Shown in pieces: positions 7,435-13,255 of a stretch of DNA of 13,661 bases. How positions within the stretch are numbered: position 1 is the stretch's first letter; each line of letters opens with the position of its first letter. The stretch covers positions 1-13,661 of the forward strand of contig JAEEOD010000302.1 of the NCBI GenBank assembly GCA_016284115.1, in the 5' to 3' direction. The position numbers and the translations under genes were made by a program. This DNA is from Bacteroidaceae bacterium (lineage in GTDB: Bacteria; Bacteroidota; Bacteroidia; Bacteroidales; Bacteroidaceae). The notes under the pieces were generated by a model. That model was not told where the DNA came from. It was given only the letters and a program-made list of their open reading frames with translations, and ran no database searches.

Positions 7435-7516
7435 ACCTACAACCATACAACTATACTTACAACTAGATAGTGCATAAGTTTCATTATGTATTTTGAAAGG
7501 TTGTAAGGTTGTAGGT
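7435..7516. repeat. Palindromic unit B (GGTTGTA-type inverted repeat)
   Basis: ACCTACAACCATACAACT at 7435-7452 pairs with 7499-7516 over 18 positions, with one A/A mismatch and one G-T pair. Its left arm matches the left arm of unit A (from 7252) at 17 of 21 positions and its right arm matches the right arm of unit A at 18 of 19, so A and B are diverged copies of one element of about 80 bases in the same order. Confidence 0.68.
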
Positions 7517-7578
7517 TGTTTTCATTTATAATTATTATATCCGTTTAAAAGACGTTTTATGACGTTACATCAATGCTT

Positions 7579-7607
7579 AATCCCTTTCTAATGCATAGAA
7601 GGGGATT
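7579..7607. repeat. 12-bp hairpin upstream of the LytTR operon promoter
   Basis: AATCCCTTTCTA at 7579-7590 pairs with TAGAAGGGGATT at 7596-7607 (one T-G pair) around the loop ATGCA. It lies about 35 bases before the -33 box of the downstream promoter, so it may be a regulator site or a boundary against read-through. Confidence 0.65.
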
Positions 7608-7632
7608 TGACTTTCTTATGAGGGGATATGAC
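7600..7632. promoter_or_regulatory. Candidate LytTR operator: direct repeat with 21-bp period
   Basis: AGGGGATTTGAC at 7600-7611 and AGGGGATATGAC at 7621-7632 are 11/12 identical and start 21 bases apart. LytTR proteins are known to bind pairs of short direct repeats one or two helical turns apart on one face of the helix, usually with a 21-22-base period. The second copy ends 10 bases before the -33 box, an activator position. Assignment to the LytTR protein encoded downstream is inference. Confidence 0.45.
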
Positions 7633-7642
7633 GACTCAAATA

Positions 7643-7675
7643 TTTGGCATTTTCTAGCTGGGGTGATTATCTTTG
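7643..7675 (+). promoter_or_regulatory. Bacteroidetes-type promoter of the small-membrane-protein / LytTR operon
   Basis: TTTG at 7643-7646 and TATCTTTG at 7668-7675, spaced 21 bases. The likely transcript start is near 7681, giving a leader of about 48 bases before the ATG at 7729. Confidence 0.72.
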
Positions 7676-7679
7676 CAGC

Positions 7680-7696
7680 ATCGGTCGCGACCCGAT
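7680..7696. promoter_or_regulatory. GC-rich dyad at the probable transcript start
   Basis: ATCGG at 7680-7684 and CCGAT at 7692-7696 enclose the palindrome TCGCGA. It could form a 5'-end hairpin in the leader or be an operator overlapping the start site. Its core GTCGCGAC recurs at 10672-10679. Confidence 0.5.
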
Positions 7697-7728
7697 ACGA
7701 ATTTGTCTAACTTATTAAAAGAATTGTT

Positions 7729-8046
7729 ATGAACGTATTTGAATTATTTACTGAAGGTGGTTTATTTGGCATGGCCGTGTTGACCATTCTATTAGTATTG
7801 TTGCTTTTTGCTGCATGGAAGGCTCCGGCTTGGGTGAAGGAGATAGGTCAAGCAGCATTGATATGGGGTTTCTTTTGGGAGTTTGCTGGTATTTATCAGA
7901 TGCTGGATGTCTTGCAGGGACTGAATGATGTGCCCATGTCTGTAATATATAGCGGTGCTAAGGTAACATTTGTGCCAGCATTATATGGTATGCTTATTTA
8001 TCTTGTCTCACTTGTTATCATTTTGGTGCAAAAGCCCCGATTGTAG
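7729..8046 (+). CDS. Small three-helix membrane protein, MotA/TolQ/ExbB-like
   Basis: 105 residues with three predicted inner-membrane helices: about 11-31 (LFGMAVLTILLVLLLFAA), 41-60 (AALIWGFFWEFAGIYQMLDV) and 80-101 (VPALYGMLIYLVSLVIILV). The central part, with a glycine/phenylalanine-rich helix, a short loop (LNDVPMSVIYSGAKVTFVPALYG) and a last helix, recalls the conserved core of MotA/TolQ/ExbB proton-channel proteins, but it is much shorter than a true ExbB and lacks a cytoplasmic domain. No ExbD-like partner is adjacent. It is followed after 46 bases by a membrane LytTR protein in the same direction, so the two may form a sensing module in the inner membrane. The family assignment is tentative. 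Confidence 0.6.
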   Translation: MNVFELFTEGGLFGMAVLTILLVLLLFAAWKAPAWVKEIGQAALIWGFFWEFAGIYQMLDVLQGLNDVPMSVIYSGAKVTFVPALYGMLIYLVSLVIILVQKPRL

Positions 8047-8057
8047 TAGAGTGGGAG

Positions 8058-8088
8058 TTGTAGATAATGAACTGTTTTATTAGTTTTG
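8058..8088 (+). promoter_or_regulatory. Possible internal promoter just before the LytTR gene
   Basis: TTG at 8058-8060 and TAGTTTTG at 8081-8088 are 20 bases apart. The -7 box ends only four bases before the ATG at 8093, so a transcript from it would be leaderless or nearly so. It may also be a chance match. Confidence 0.4.
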
Positions 8089-8092
8089 TGGC

Positions 8093-8791
8093 ATGAAGTA
8101 CTTTATTACCATAGGATGCTGGATGGTGGAACTAATACTGGTGGCCTCAATCCTTGTGAGCATGAACTATACGATTATGCAGGCATTGATGTTGGCATCT
8201 ATGTTCCTACCTGTATTGCTGGCGATGAAGTATTTCTTGCCACAAGTAAAATGGGAACGGACACGCAAAGAAATTACAGGCATCGTGTGTCTGTTTCTAT
8301 CTTTCTTGGTATTGGAATATCTTTTATTGATGTGTTGCCATACTTGGATCAAAAGCTATATAGACGAGATGCCTTCCGTTTTGCTTAACCCAGTATTCCT
8401 TGCCTTGCTATTGGCAGTACTGTTTGTGACAGATACAGTTCTTGGCAAGCATCTTGACAAGCGTTTTGGCAAGACTCCCAATAGTATTACATTCTTTTCT
8501 GACCGCAAGAGCGTGACCTTACAGACAGATCAGATTCTCTATGTAGAGTCAAACGATGCTGAAACTTGGGTGCATACCCTTGATGGAGAACGTTATCGTA
8601 ATAAAACGATTATATCTCAATGGGAACAAATATTAGAAGATGGTTTTCTTAGAACTCATCGTTCATTCTTGGTAAATACTATGTATGTTACTCAAGTAGA
8701 GCCTAACTGTGTGATGCTTGGCGATATCTCAATTCCTGTGTCAAGGAAATACAAAGAAGTGGTAGCTGCCAAAATAACAACTACCACTTAG
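8093..8791 (+). CDS. Membrane-anchored LytTR-family transcriptional regulator
   Basis: 232 residues. The N-terminal half holds four predicted helices at about 6-24, 28-49, 61-83 and 97-115; the C-terminal part, about 133-228, is a LytTR DNA-binding domain, recognised by ITFFSDRKSVTLQTDQILYV, the Y-V-E-S-N-D segment, and the FLRTHRSFLVN motif followed by ISIPVSRKYKE. There is no receiver domain, so this is not a response regulator of a two-component pair; it belongs to the membrane-LytTR type, in which the helices sense or bind a partner and the DNA-binding domain faces the cytoplasm. The natural partner candidate is the small three-helix protein encoded upstream. An autoregulatory target may be the direct repeat at 7600-7632. 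It converges with the GIN-domain gene, with only 25 bases between the stops. Confidence 0.88.
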   Translation: MKYFITIGCWMVELILVASILVSMNYTIMQALMLASMFLPVLLAMKYFLPQVKWERTRKEITGIVCLFLSFLVLEYLLLMCCHTWIKSYIDEMPSVLLNPVFLALLLAVLFVTDTVLGKHLDKRFGKTPNSITFFSDRKSVTLQTDQILYVESNDAETWVHTLDGERYRNKTIISQWEQILEDGFLRTHRSFLVNTMYVTQVEPNCVMLGDISIPVSRKYKEVVAAKITTTT

Positions 8792-8816
8792 CTGATTATG
8801 TAATATTAAGAAAGAG

Positions 8817-9605
8817 TTAGAACTGGTTGAGTTTGGAGACATCAATTTTAGTAATACCCGTGTTTTGGATAGAAGTATCGTCTGCTGTCCCAGACAGAAC
8901 AATCTTGCCTACGCCAGAGTTGGTAGCATTCAGTTTCTCACAATCCACTTGGAGGCTGATGGTACCTGTACCACTTTTCCTAACAGATACTTCCTTCCCC
9001 TTATAATCCACTTCAATATTGTCAACGCCACTTGATTGAATGTCCAGTTTGTCTGCCTTTACCACAAGTTCTCCTTTGGTGACACCTTTATCATTCATCT
9101 TCAGCAAGGTGCCGTCAATATGGGCATCGAGGTTAGAAACACCTTTTAATTCACAGGTAGCCTCTTGGCATGAAATCTGCTGGGCATCCAAGCGCAATAC
9201 GCCACTGCTGACGAGATGGAAATCATCTGTCTTCAGCTTATCTGTATCAAAGTTCAATACACCTTTGTTCTCCAATCGGTTCATGTCAGGAGAAGTGATA
9301 TAAAGTGTCAGCATCTGTTTCTCGTTGCTGCCTTTTTTGTCTTTTTGCTTATCAGAAACCTCCAGTAATCCGTCTTTCACTTCCAGTTTGAGGCGTTCTA
9401 ACTGTCGTTCAGAGCCTTCTGCTTTGATGCTATATGTGTTACCTTGTGTATAGTGAACCTTAACGGCATGATTGGTTCTCAAGCCAGAGAAGCCTGTCAG
9501 GTTGTATTCTTTGCTGATAGTGGCATCATCGTTTACAATGTTTGATGCCTGCATGTTGCTCATAGCAGCCAAAGCCATAGCTGCCCATAAAATCATCTTT
9601 TTCAT
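8817..9605 (-). CDS. Exported GIN-domain (DUF2807) protein
   Basis: 262 residues with a clear signal peptide (about 1-20, MKKMILWAAMALAAMSNMQA). The mature part is a run of short repeated strands with the family rhythm of the head GIN domain: SGLRTNHAVKVHYTQG and GSERQLERLKLEVKDGLLEV at the start, and repeated S-G-V segments further on (SSGVLRL, SSGVDNIEV, NSGVGKIVLSG, NTGITKIDVS). Such proteins fold as a right-handed beta-helix and are common in Bacteroidetes, where they sit in the periplasm or on the outer membrane; their activity is not known. No lipobox cysteine is seen after the signal peptide. It is the last gene of the second sigma operon, 12 bases after the preceding gene, so it is likely part of that envelope response. 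Confidence 0.85.
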   Translation of the reverse strand: MKKMILWAAMALAAMSNMQASNIVNDDATISKEYNLTGFSGLRTNHAVKVHYTQGNTYSIKAEGSERQLERLKLEVKDGLLEVSDKQKDKKGSNEKQMLTLYITSPDMNRLENKGVLNFDTDKLKTDDFHLVSSGVLRLDAQQISCQEATCELKGVSNLDAHIDGTLLKMNDKGVTKGELVVKADKLDIQSSGVDNIEVDYKGKEVSVRKSGTGTISLQVDCEKLNATNSGVGKIVLSGTADDTSIQNTGITKIDVSKLNQF

Positions 9606-9617
9606 CTTATTATGTTT

Positions 9618-10073
9618 TTATATTTTATACTTGATAATGATAGTTACTTTCCCGTTGGTAAATGATGCATACGATGGCTCAAGCCAACTCGCTCCAACAC
9701 CTGCTTCGCCAGTTCCTCGCGCCCCCCTTCTTGTGTATTGCATCATATAGACACGGTTTTCCTTCTCGTTCTCAACGGTCAGTGTCATGGTTTCTTCCTC
9801 TTCATTGGTGACAAGGCTGAATTGCCCGTTCTTCTGTTCTTCAAGGAAGGCCCTACGCAACCTATTAATGGTGATATCGGTAGGTTGTAAAACTTTTACT
9901 ACCTTCAGCACCTTACGTGTTTGCGGATCACGCTCTACAGCTGAGGTGAACGTGCTCTTGCCGATAGACGAATACTCTTCTACGGCCTTGTCAATGGAAT
10001 TTTGGGCGGAGAGAGCCAAGGGGGCAATGAGCAGCGCTAGTGTGCATATTAAAATCTTTAATCTCATATACAT
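9618..10073 (-). CDS. Small exported Bacteroidales protein (possibly DUF5024-like)
   Basis: 151 residues, or 149 if the second ATG at 10067 is used. A signal peptide is plain (MRLKILICTLALLIAPLALSA, cleaved before QNSID). The mature protein of about 125 residues is polar, with KAVEEYSSIGKSTFTSAVERD followed by KVLKVVKVLQPTDITINRLR, a negatively charged stretch (TNEEEETMTLTVENEKENR) and a C-terminal TIIIKYKI strand. It reminds me of short periplasmic proteins of Bacteroidales annotated as DUF5024, but that name is a guess. It lies 6 bases after the anti-sigma candidate and 12 bases before the GIN-domain gene, a fixed-looking cassette. No catalytic motif is visible and its function is unknown. 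Confidence 0.75.
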   Translation of the reverse strand: MYMRLKILICTLALLIAPLALSAQNSIDKAVEEYSSIGKSTFTSAVERDPQTRKVLKVVKVLQPTDITINRLRRAFLEEQKNGQFSLVTNEEEETMTLTVENEKENRVYMMQYTRRGARGTGEAGVGASWLEPSYASFTNGKVTIIIKYKI

Positions 10074-10079
10074 AGTTTA

Positions 10080-10652
10080 TTATTGGTTCAACAATGCTCG
10101 GATGCGTTCTCTTTCCTGAACATCCTGTATATTATTTAGCAGGTCTTGTTCTGCTTGGTCAATGAGAAGGGTGGGCGAGGTGGTCTCAATAGCATCAGCT
10201 AAAGTTAGCGTGTGTTTGATATGTGGCAATATCTGACGTAGGTCATCTATGCGTTCGCCATCCACTATCATGTAACTTCCTCCATAAATCTTTTCTAATT
10301 GGGAATTCTGGTAACTTTGGTAAGTCCATACTCCGCCAACGACAATGGCCACCATAGCAGCGATACCTGCCATCCTCCTCCACCATCCACGATATTTGGG
10401 TGGTGTCGGGTTGATAGGTATTTCTATGGCAGTCAGCGGAACTTCTTGATTTGCGATATTTGTTGTCGTAGCATCAGTCTCTGTCAAAGCGATAGCATCG
10501 AAACCCAAGAATGTCTCCCGATATGCCGCCAACTCTTCAGGCAAATCTTTTGTTTGCTTGAAATAGTCATATAGCCAGTGCTCTTCTTCCAAACTGGTGT
10601 AGCCCTCAAAGAATCGCTCTATCAATGCTAATATCTCATCTATACTTTTCAT
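10080..10652 (-). CDS. Putative membrane anti-sigma factor (second operon)
   Basis: 190 residues from the ATG at 10652, whose N-terminus (MKSIDEILALIERFFEGYTS) looks like a Bacteroidales anti-sigma start. The frame is open to 10697, but the 15 extra residues look unrelated. The first ~88 residues are cytoplasmic and acidic (LEEEHWLYDYFKQTKDLPEE), followed by one membrane helix at about 92-109 (MAGIAAMVAIVVGGVWTY) and a short outer part with YGGSYMIVDGERIDDLRQIL and a helical end. It has no zinc-binding HxxxCxxC, so it is not a ZAS-type factor. Position right behind an ECF sigma gene and topology suggest that it holds that sigma factor at the membrane; this is inference. The 85-base gap to the sigma gene is unusually long for such a pair. 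Confidence 0.68.
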   Translation of the reverse strand: MKSIDEILALIERFFEGYTSLEEEHWLYDYFKQTKDLPEELAAYRETFLGFDAIALTETDATTTNIANQEVPLTAIEIPINPTPPKYRGWWRRMAGIAAMVAIVVGGVWTYQSYQNSQLEKIYGGSYMIVDGERIDDLRQILPHIKHTLTLADAIETTSPTLLIDQAEQDLLNNIQDVQERERIRALLNQ

Positions 10653-10737
10653 TATACTTTGTATCAATTCTGTCGCGACTCGGCATAGCTCAAGCAAGTT
10701 TGACTCTGTCCTCGCTGCTCCAGAAAGTGTTCATTGT

Positions 10738-11217
10738 TCATCTTCTATGTTCAATCATCCTATTTCTTACAGTTTGTCTGGCACGGCTTAATGCCTTCCT
10801 TACTGCTGCCTCCTCCATCTGCAACAATCTGGCTATGTCTTTCATCTCCATCCCCTCCATGTGTCTGAGCCTTAAGATTGTTTGAGGCATATCAGGCAAG
10901 TTCTCTACTACAGTCATCATACGTTCAATACGCTCATGCTCTACAGCTTCACTGCCACTACCTGCCACAGCAGGCAATGCCTCAATGCCTTCTCGTGGTT
11001 TCCTTCTTCTGATGGCATCGAGACAAAGATTTCTCACGATGATGCGAGCCAATCCATCCACCGGACTTTGCAATTGTGCGCACATTTGCCATAGTTTCAG
11101 CATGGCATCCTGCACCATATCTTCTGCATCGCCTGTATCTCCCATATATTTGGTAGCTTCAGCTATCAACAAGGGTCTCAGTCTTTGGAATGATATCTCA
11201 AACTCGTCTTTTGTCAT
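10738..11217 (-). CDS. ECF-type RNA polymerase sigma factor (second)
   Basis: 159 residues from the ATG at 11217. Region 2 covers about 5-75: FQRLRPLLIAEATKYMGDTG, then DAEDMVQDAMLKLWQ and the promoter-melting segment ARIIVRNLCLDAIRRR. Region 4 covers about 100-155: VENLPDMPQTILRLRHMEGM and the helix-turn-helix around LLQMEEAAVRKALSRARQTV. The open frame continues to 11277, but the extra 20 residues overlap the likely promoter and do not fit the family, so MTKDEFEISF was chosen as the start. It differs clearly from the sigma factor at 5797-6297, so the two are not recent duplicates. It heads an operon with an anti-sigma candidate, a small exported protein and a GIN-domain protein, and is divergent from the exported hydrolase. 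Confidence 0.9.
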   Translation of the reverse strand: MTKDEFEISFQRLRPLLIAEATKYMGDTGDAEDMVQDAMLKLWQMCAQLQSPVDGLARIIVRNLCLDAIRRRKPREGIEALPAVAGSGSEAVEHERIERMMTVVENLPDMPQTILRLRHMEGMEMKDIARLLQMEEAAVRKALSRARQTVRNRMIEHRR

Positions 11218-11247
11218 CAGTTTTGAACTACTTTCAATAATAATACG

Positions 11248-11278
11248 CAAAGTAATGCCTTTTGTGACACAATACAAA
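11248..11278 (-). promoter_or_regulatory. Candidate promoter of the second sigma operon
   Basis: Read on the minus strand, TTTG (11275-11278) and TTACTTTG (11248-11255) are 19 bases apart, close to TTTG / TAnnTTTG with one mismatch in the -7 box. The leader to the ATG at 11217 would be about 25 bases. Confidence 0.5.
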
Positions 11279-11289
11279 CAATTATTTAT

Positions 11290-11297
11290 TACATTTG
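11290..11297 (+). promoter_or_regulatory. Candidate -7 box of the exported hydrolase gene
   Basis: TACATTTG fits TAnnTTTG exactly and lies 20 bases before the ATG at 11318. The nearest upstream TTTG (11261-11264) is 25 bases away, more than usual, so the -33 box is weak or absent. Confidence 0.45.
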
Positions 11298-11317
11298 CAT
11301 ATATTTTTTTAATAATA

Positions 11318-12385
11318 ATGACTATGAGAAGGTTTTTAATGGCAGCAATGTTTGTTGCTGCAAGTTTGGGGCTGACGAATGCCCAGACGGCGAGAAAGCA
11401 AGTAGTGGAAGAGGGTGGTACAGGCCCGTTTAAAGCTGAGGTGGTAGAGGATCTTTCCTGCCCTGCATTTACAACCTATCGCCCACAAAACCTGAAAGGC
11501 GTGGTGGCAAAGCAGGGCAAACTTCCAGTAATTGTGTATGCTAATGGTGGATGCGCCAACAATAATGTTGAAATGCGCTTTTTGTTGACAGAGGTATGTT
11601 CTTACGGCTATGTGGCCATTGCCATTGGCCCATATGACGAAGATGATGTCAATGCCAAATGGAAGGATGTGTTGGAGTATTCATATCCAGAAGGCAAGGA
11701 AGTGGTGATGCTAGCCAATGGTGAACGCATCTTGCAGAAATCGCCTGAAGAAATAAAGGCTCATCAGGAACAAATGCGTAAACAGATTGAGAAGATGATG
11801 AAGGAACAGGCTGAGGCTCGTGCTAAGGCTGGCAATAAGCAGGCTACCCCTGTGCAGGAAACTTATCCTAGGATGCTTTTAGAGGCATTGGATTGGTTAA
11901 CTGACCAGAATGCAGATCCGAAATCTGACTATTATCATTGTTTGGACCTTGACCATGTAGCAGCTATGGGACAGTCTTGTGGTGGTGCTCAGGTTTTGGG
12001 CGTGGCTCACGATCCACGTATTAAGACCTGTGTGATGTTGAACACTGGTATTGCAGATATGGAAATGCAGGGAACAACTAAGGAAGCCTTGAACAGTTTA
12101 CACCAACCCATGTTCTACCTGATAGGTGGTCCTGCCGATGTGGCTTTCCCCAATGCACAGAAAGATTTCGATCGTATTAAGGATTTGCCTGTAGTGATGA
12201 TGAACACAAAGGATGGTCATAGTGGTACTTATTATGAAAAGCATGGTGGCAGCTATGCTGTGGCTGTACTGAAATGGCTTGACTGGCAGTTCAAGGGCGA
12301 TGTAGGCAAGGCTGCCTTCTTCCTCGATGATGACTACTTAAAATACCAGTATCCAGATTGGAAGGTGGTTCGTAAGAACTTTTGA
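11318..12385 (+). CDS. Exported alpha/beta hydrolase (esterase/dienelactone-hydrolase-like)
   Basis: 355 residues from the ATG at 11318; ATG 11324 is also possible. The frame is open far upstream, but those codons overlap the sigma gene on the other strand and a signal peptide begins exactly at this start (MTMRRFLMAAMFVAASLGLT, ending NAQ). Fold marks: strand and oxyanion region at 70-84 (PVIVYANGGCANNN), nucleophile S220 in G-Q-S-C-G (218-222), a likely acid D274 in LIGGPADVAF, and H301 in KDGHSGTYYE. A charged helical insert at about 143-172 (from SPEEIKAHQEQMRKQIEKMM onward) between the early strands and the nucleophile is probably a lid. The general layout recalls secreted esterases of the chlorophyllase/PETase-like group. 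The substrate is unknown; an ester or acylated carbohydrate is a guess. It is monocistronic, between the second sigma operon and a shared terminator. Confidence 0.82.
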   Translation: MTMRRFLMAAMFVAASLGLTNAQTARKQVVEEGGTGPFKAEVVEDLSCPAFTTYRPQNLKGVVAKQGKLPVIVYANGGCANNNVEMRFLLTEVCSYGYVAIAIGPYDEDDVNAKWKDVLEYSYPEGKEVVMLANGERILQKSPEEIKAHQEQMRKQIEKMMKEQAEARAKAGNKQATPVQETYPRMLLEALDWLTDQNADPKSDYYHCLDLDHVAAMGQSCGGAQVLGVAHDPRIKTCVMLNTGIADMEMQGTTKEALNSLHQPMFYLIGGPADVAFPNAQKDFDRIKDLPVVMMNTKDGHSGTYYEKHGGSYAVAVLKWLDWQFKGDVGKAAFFLDDDYLKYQYPDWKVVRKNF

Positions 12386-12390
12386 TAAAT

Positions 12391-12422
12391 AAAAAGTGAG
12401 ACTCATTTGAGCCTCACTTTTT
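12391..12422. terminator. Bidirectional terminator between the hydrolase gene and upp
   Basis: Arms 12391-12404 and 12409-12422 pair with one A/C mismatch around the loop ATTT. The A-run on the left and T-run on the right give a U-tract in both transcripts. It starts 5 bases after the hydrolase stop and touches the upp stop codon, so it serves both converging genes. Confidence 0.88.
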
Positions 12423-13112
12423 TTATTTCTTGTCTGCAATCTTACGGAACGATTGCAACTTCTCACCGTAACAAAGGTCACCGCAGTCGCCGAAGCCTGG
12501 AACGATGTATTTCTGCTCGTTCATGCCTTCGTCGATAGAAGCGCACCAGATAGTAGAGTTGTCAGATAAAGCCTCTTTTACTACCTCGATACCTTCAGGA
12601 GCGGCAATTAGGCAACAAACATGGATGGCCTTCGGCTTACCAGCTTGCATCAATGCCTCGATAGCTGCTGCCATACTGCCACCAGTAGCAAGCATCGGAT
12701 CAGCAATTATCAGTGTCTTGCCTTTCACACTGGGGGTGGCAATATACTCAGCATGTACACCCACTTCGGTATGTTCACGGTTAATATACATACGATAAGC
12801 GGACACAAAAGCATTGTCGGCTCCATCGAACACATTGAGGAATCCCTGATGGAAAGGCAATCCGGCACGCAAAACGGTAGCAATGATAATATCTTCTTCT
12901 TTCGTCAAAGGAATGTCAATTGTTCCCAGTGGCGTCTTGATGGTCTTAGGCTTATATTCTAAGGTCTTGGAAACCTCGTATGCCATCAGTTCTCCAACAC
13001 GCTCTACGTTGTGGCGGAATGTCAGACGGTTTTTCTGATAGCTCTTGTCACGCATTTCAGCCATATAATGGTTGATGATTGAATTGCTTTCTGCGAAATT
13101 GTGTATCTTCAT
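12423..13112 (-). CDS. upp: Uracil phosphoribosyltransferase
   Basis: 229 residues, slightly longer than the ~210 of the family because of the C-terminal tail and the N-terminus. It converts uracil and PRPP to UMP in the cytoplasm (pyrimidine salvage). The PRPP-binding loop is at residues 138-147 (DPMLATGGSM), the uracil-binding region at 203-212 (IVPGFGDCGD), and earlier family blocks are RLTFRHNVERVGELMAYEVS-like near 29-48 and ATVLRAGLPFHQG at 78-90. All key residues are present, so it should be active. It is monocistronic, divergent from pckA across a 143-base gap, and ends on the shared terminator. Only weak promoter matches (TTTCTTTG about 12 bases beyond a short leader, without a good -33 box at proper distance) are seen upstream. 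Confidence 0.95.
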   Translation of the reverse strand: MKIHNFAESNSIINHYMAEMRDKSYQKNRLTFRHNVERVGELMAYEVSKTLEYKPKTIKTPLGTIDIPLTKEEDIIIATVLRAGLPFHQGFLNVFDGADNAFVSAYRMYINREHTEVGVHAEYIATPSVKGKTLIIADPMLATGGSMAAAIEALMQAGKPKAIHVCCLIAAPEGIEVVKEALSDNSTIWCASIDEGMNEQKYIVPGFGDCGDLCYGEKLQSFRKIADKK

Positions 13113-13186
13113 AGTATTAAAGTATTAAACAATGCAAAGAAACAAAATATTTAGTCAATAAGCACAATTGTTTCGAAGAAAAATAT

Positions 13187-13194
13187 TAATTTTG
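13187..13194 (+). promoter_or_regulatory. Candidate -7 box of pckA
   Basis: TAATTTTG fits TAnnTTTG. A TTG at 13168-13170 is only 16 bases upstream, shorter than the usual 19-21, so the -33 element is doubtful. The leader would be about 55 bases. Confidence 0.5.
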
Positions 13195-13255
13195 CATTCG
13201 ATTATACGAGGTGAAGAAGAAAAACAATATTAATAATTAAAAACAATAGAAAGAA

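Larger units (their letters stand above)
7252..7728. other. Gene-free, repeat-rich intergenic stretch upstream of the LytTR operon
   Basis: About 477 bases without a convincing reading frame. From left to right it holds a hairpin unit (7252-7332), a 22-bp tandem array (7354-7419), a second related hairpin unit (7435-7516), a short GACGTT direct repeat (7551-7570), a 12-bp hairpin (7579-7607), a 21-bp-spaced direct repeat (7600-7632), a promoter (7643-7675) and a GC-rich dyad at the probable transcript start (7680-7696). Only the last 130 bases look like regulation of the next operon; the rest is unexplained repeat. Confidence 0.75.

Noticed and set aside
8086..8388. Plus-strand open frame of 100 codons overlapping the start of the LytTR gene
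   Set aside because: It overlaps the well-supported LytTR frame in another phase and its product has no membrane or domain pattern.
10985..11317. N-terminal extension of the alpha/beta hydrolase frame
   Set aside because: These codons are the complement of the second sigma gene and its promoter, while a signal peptide starts at 11318.
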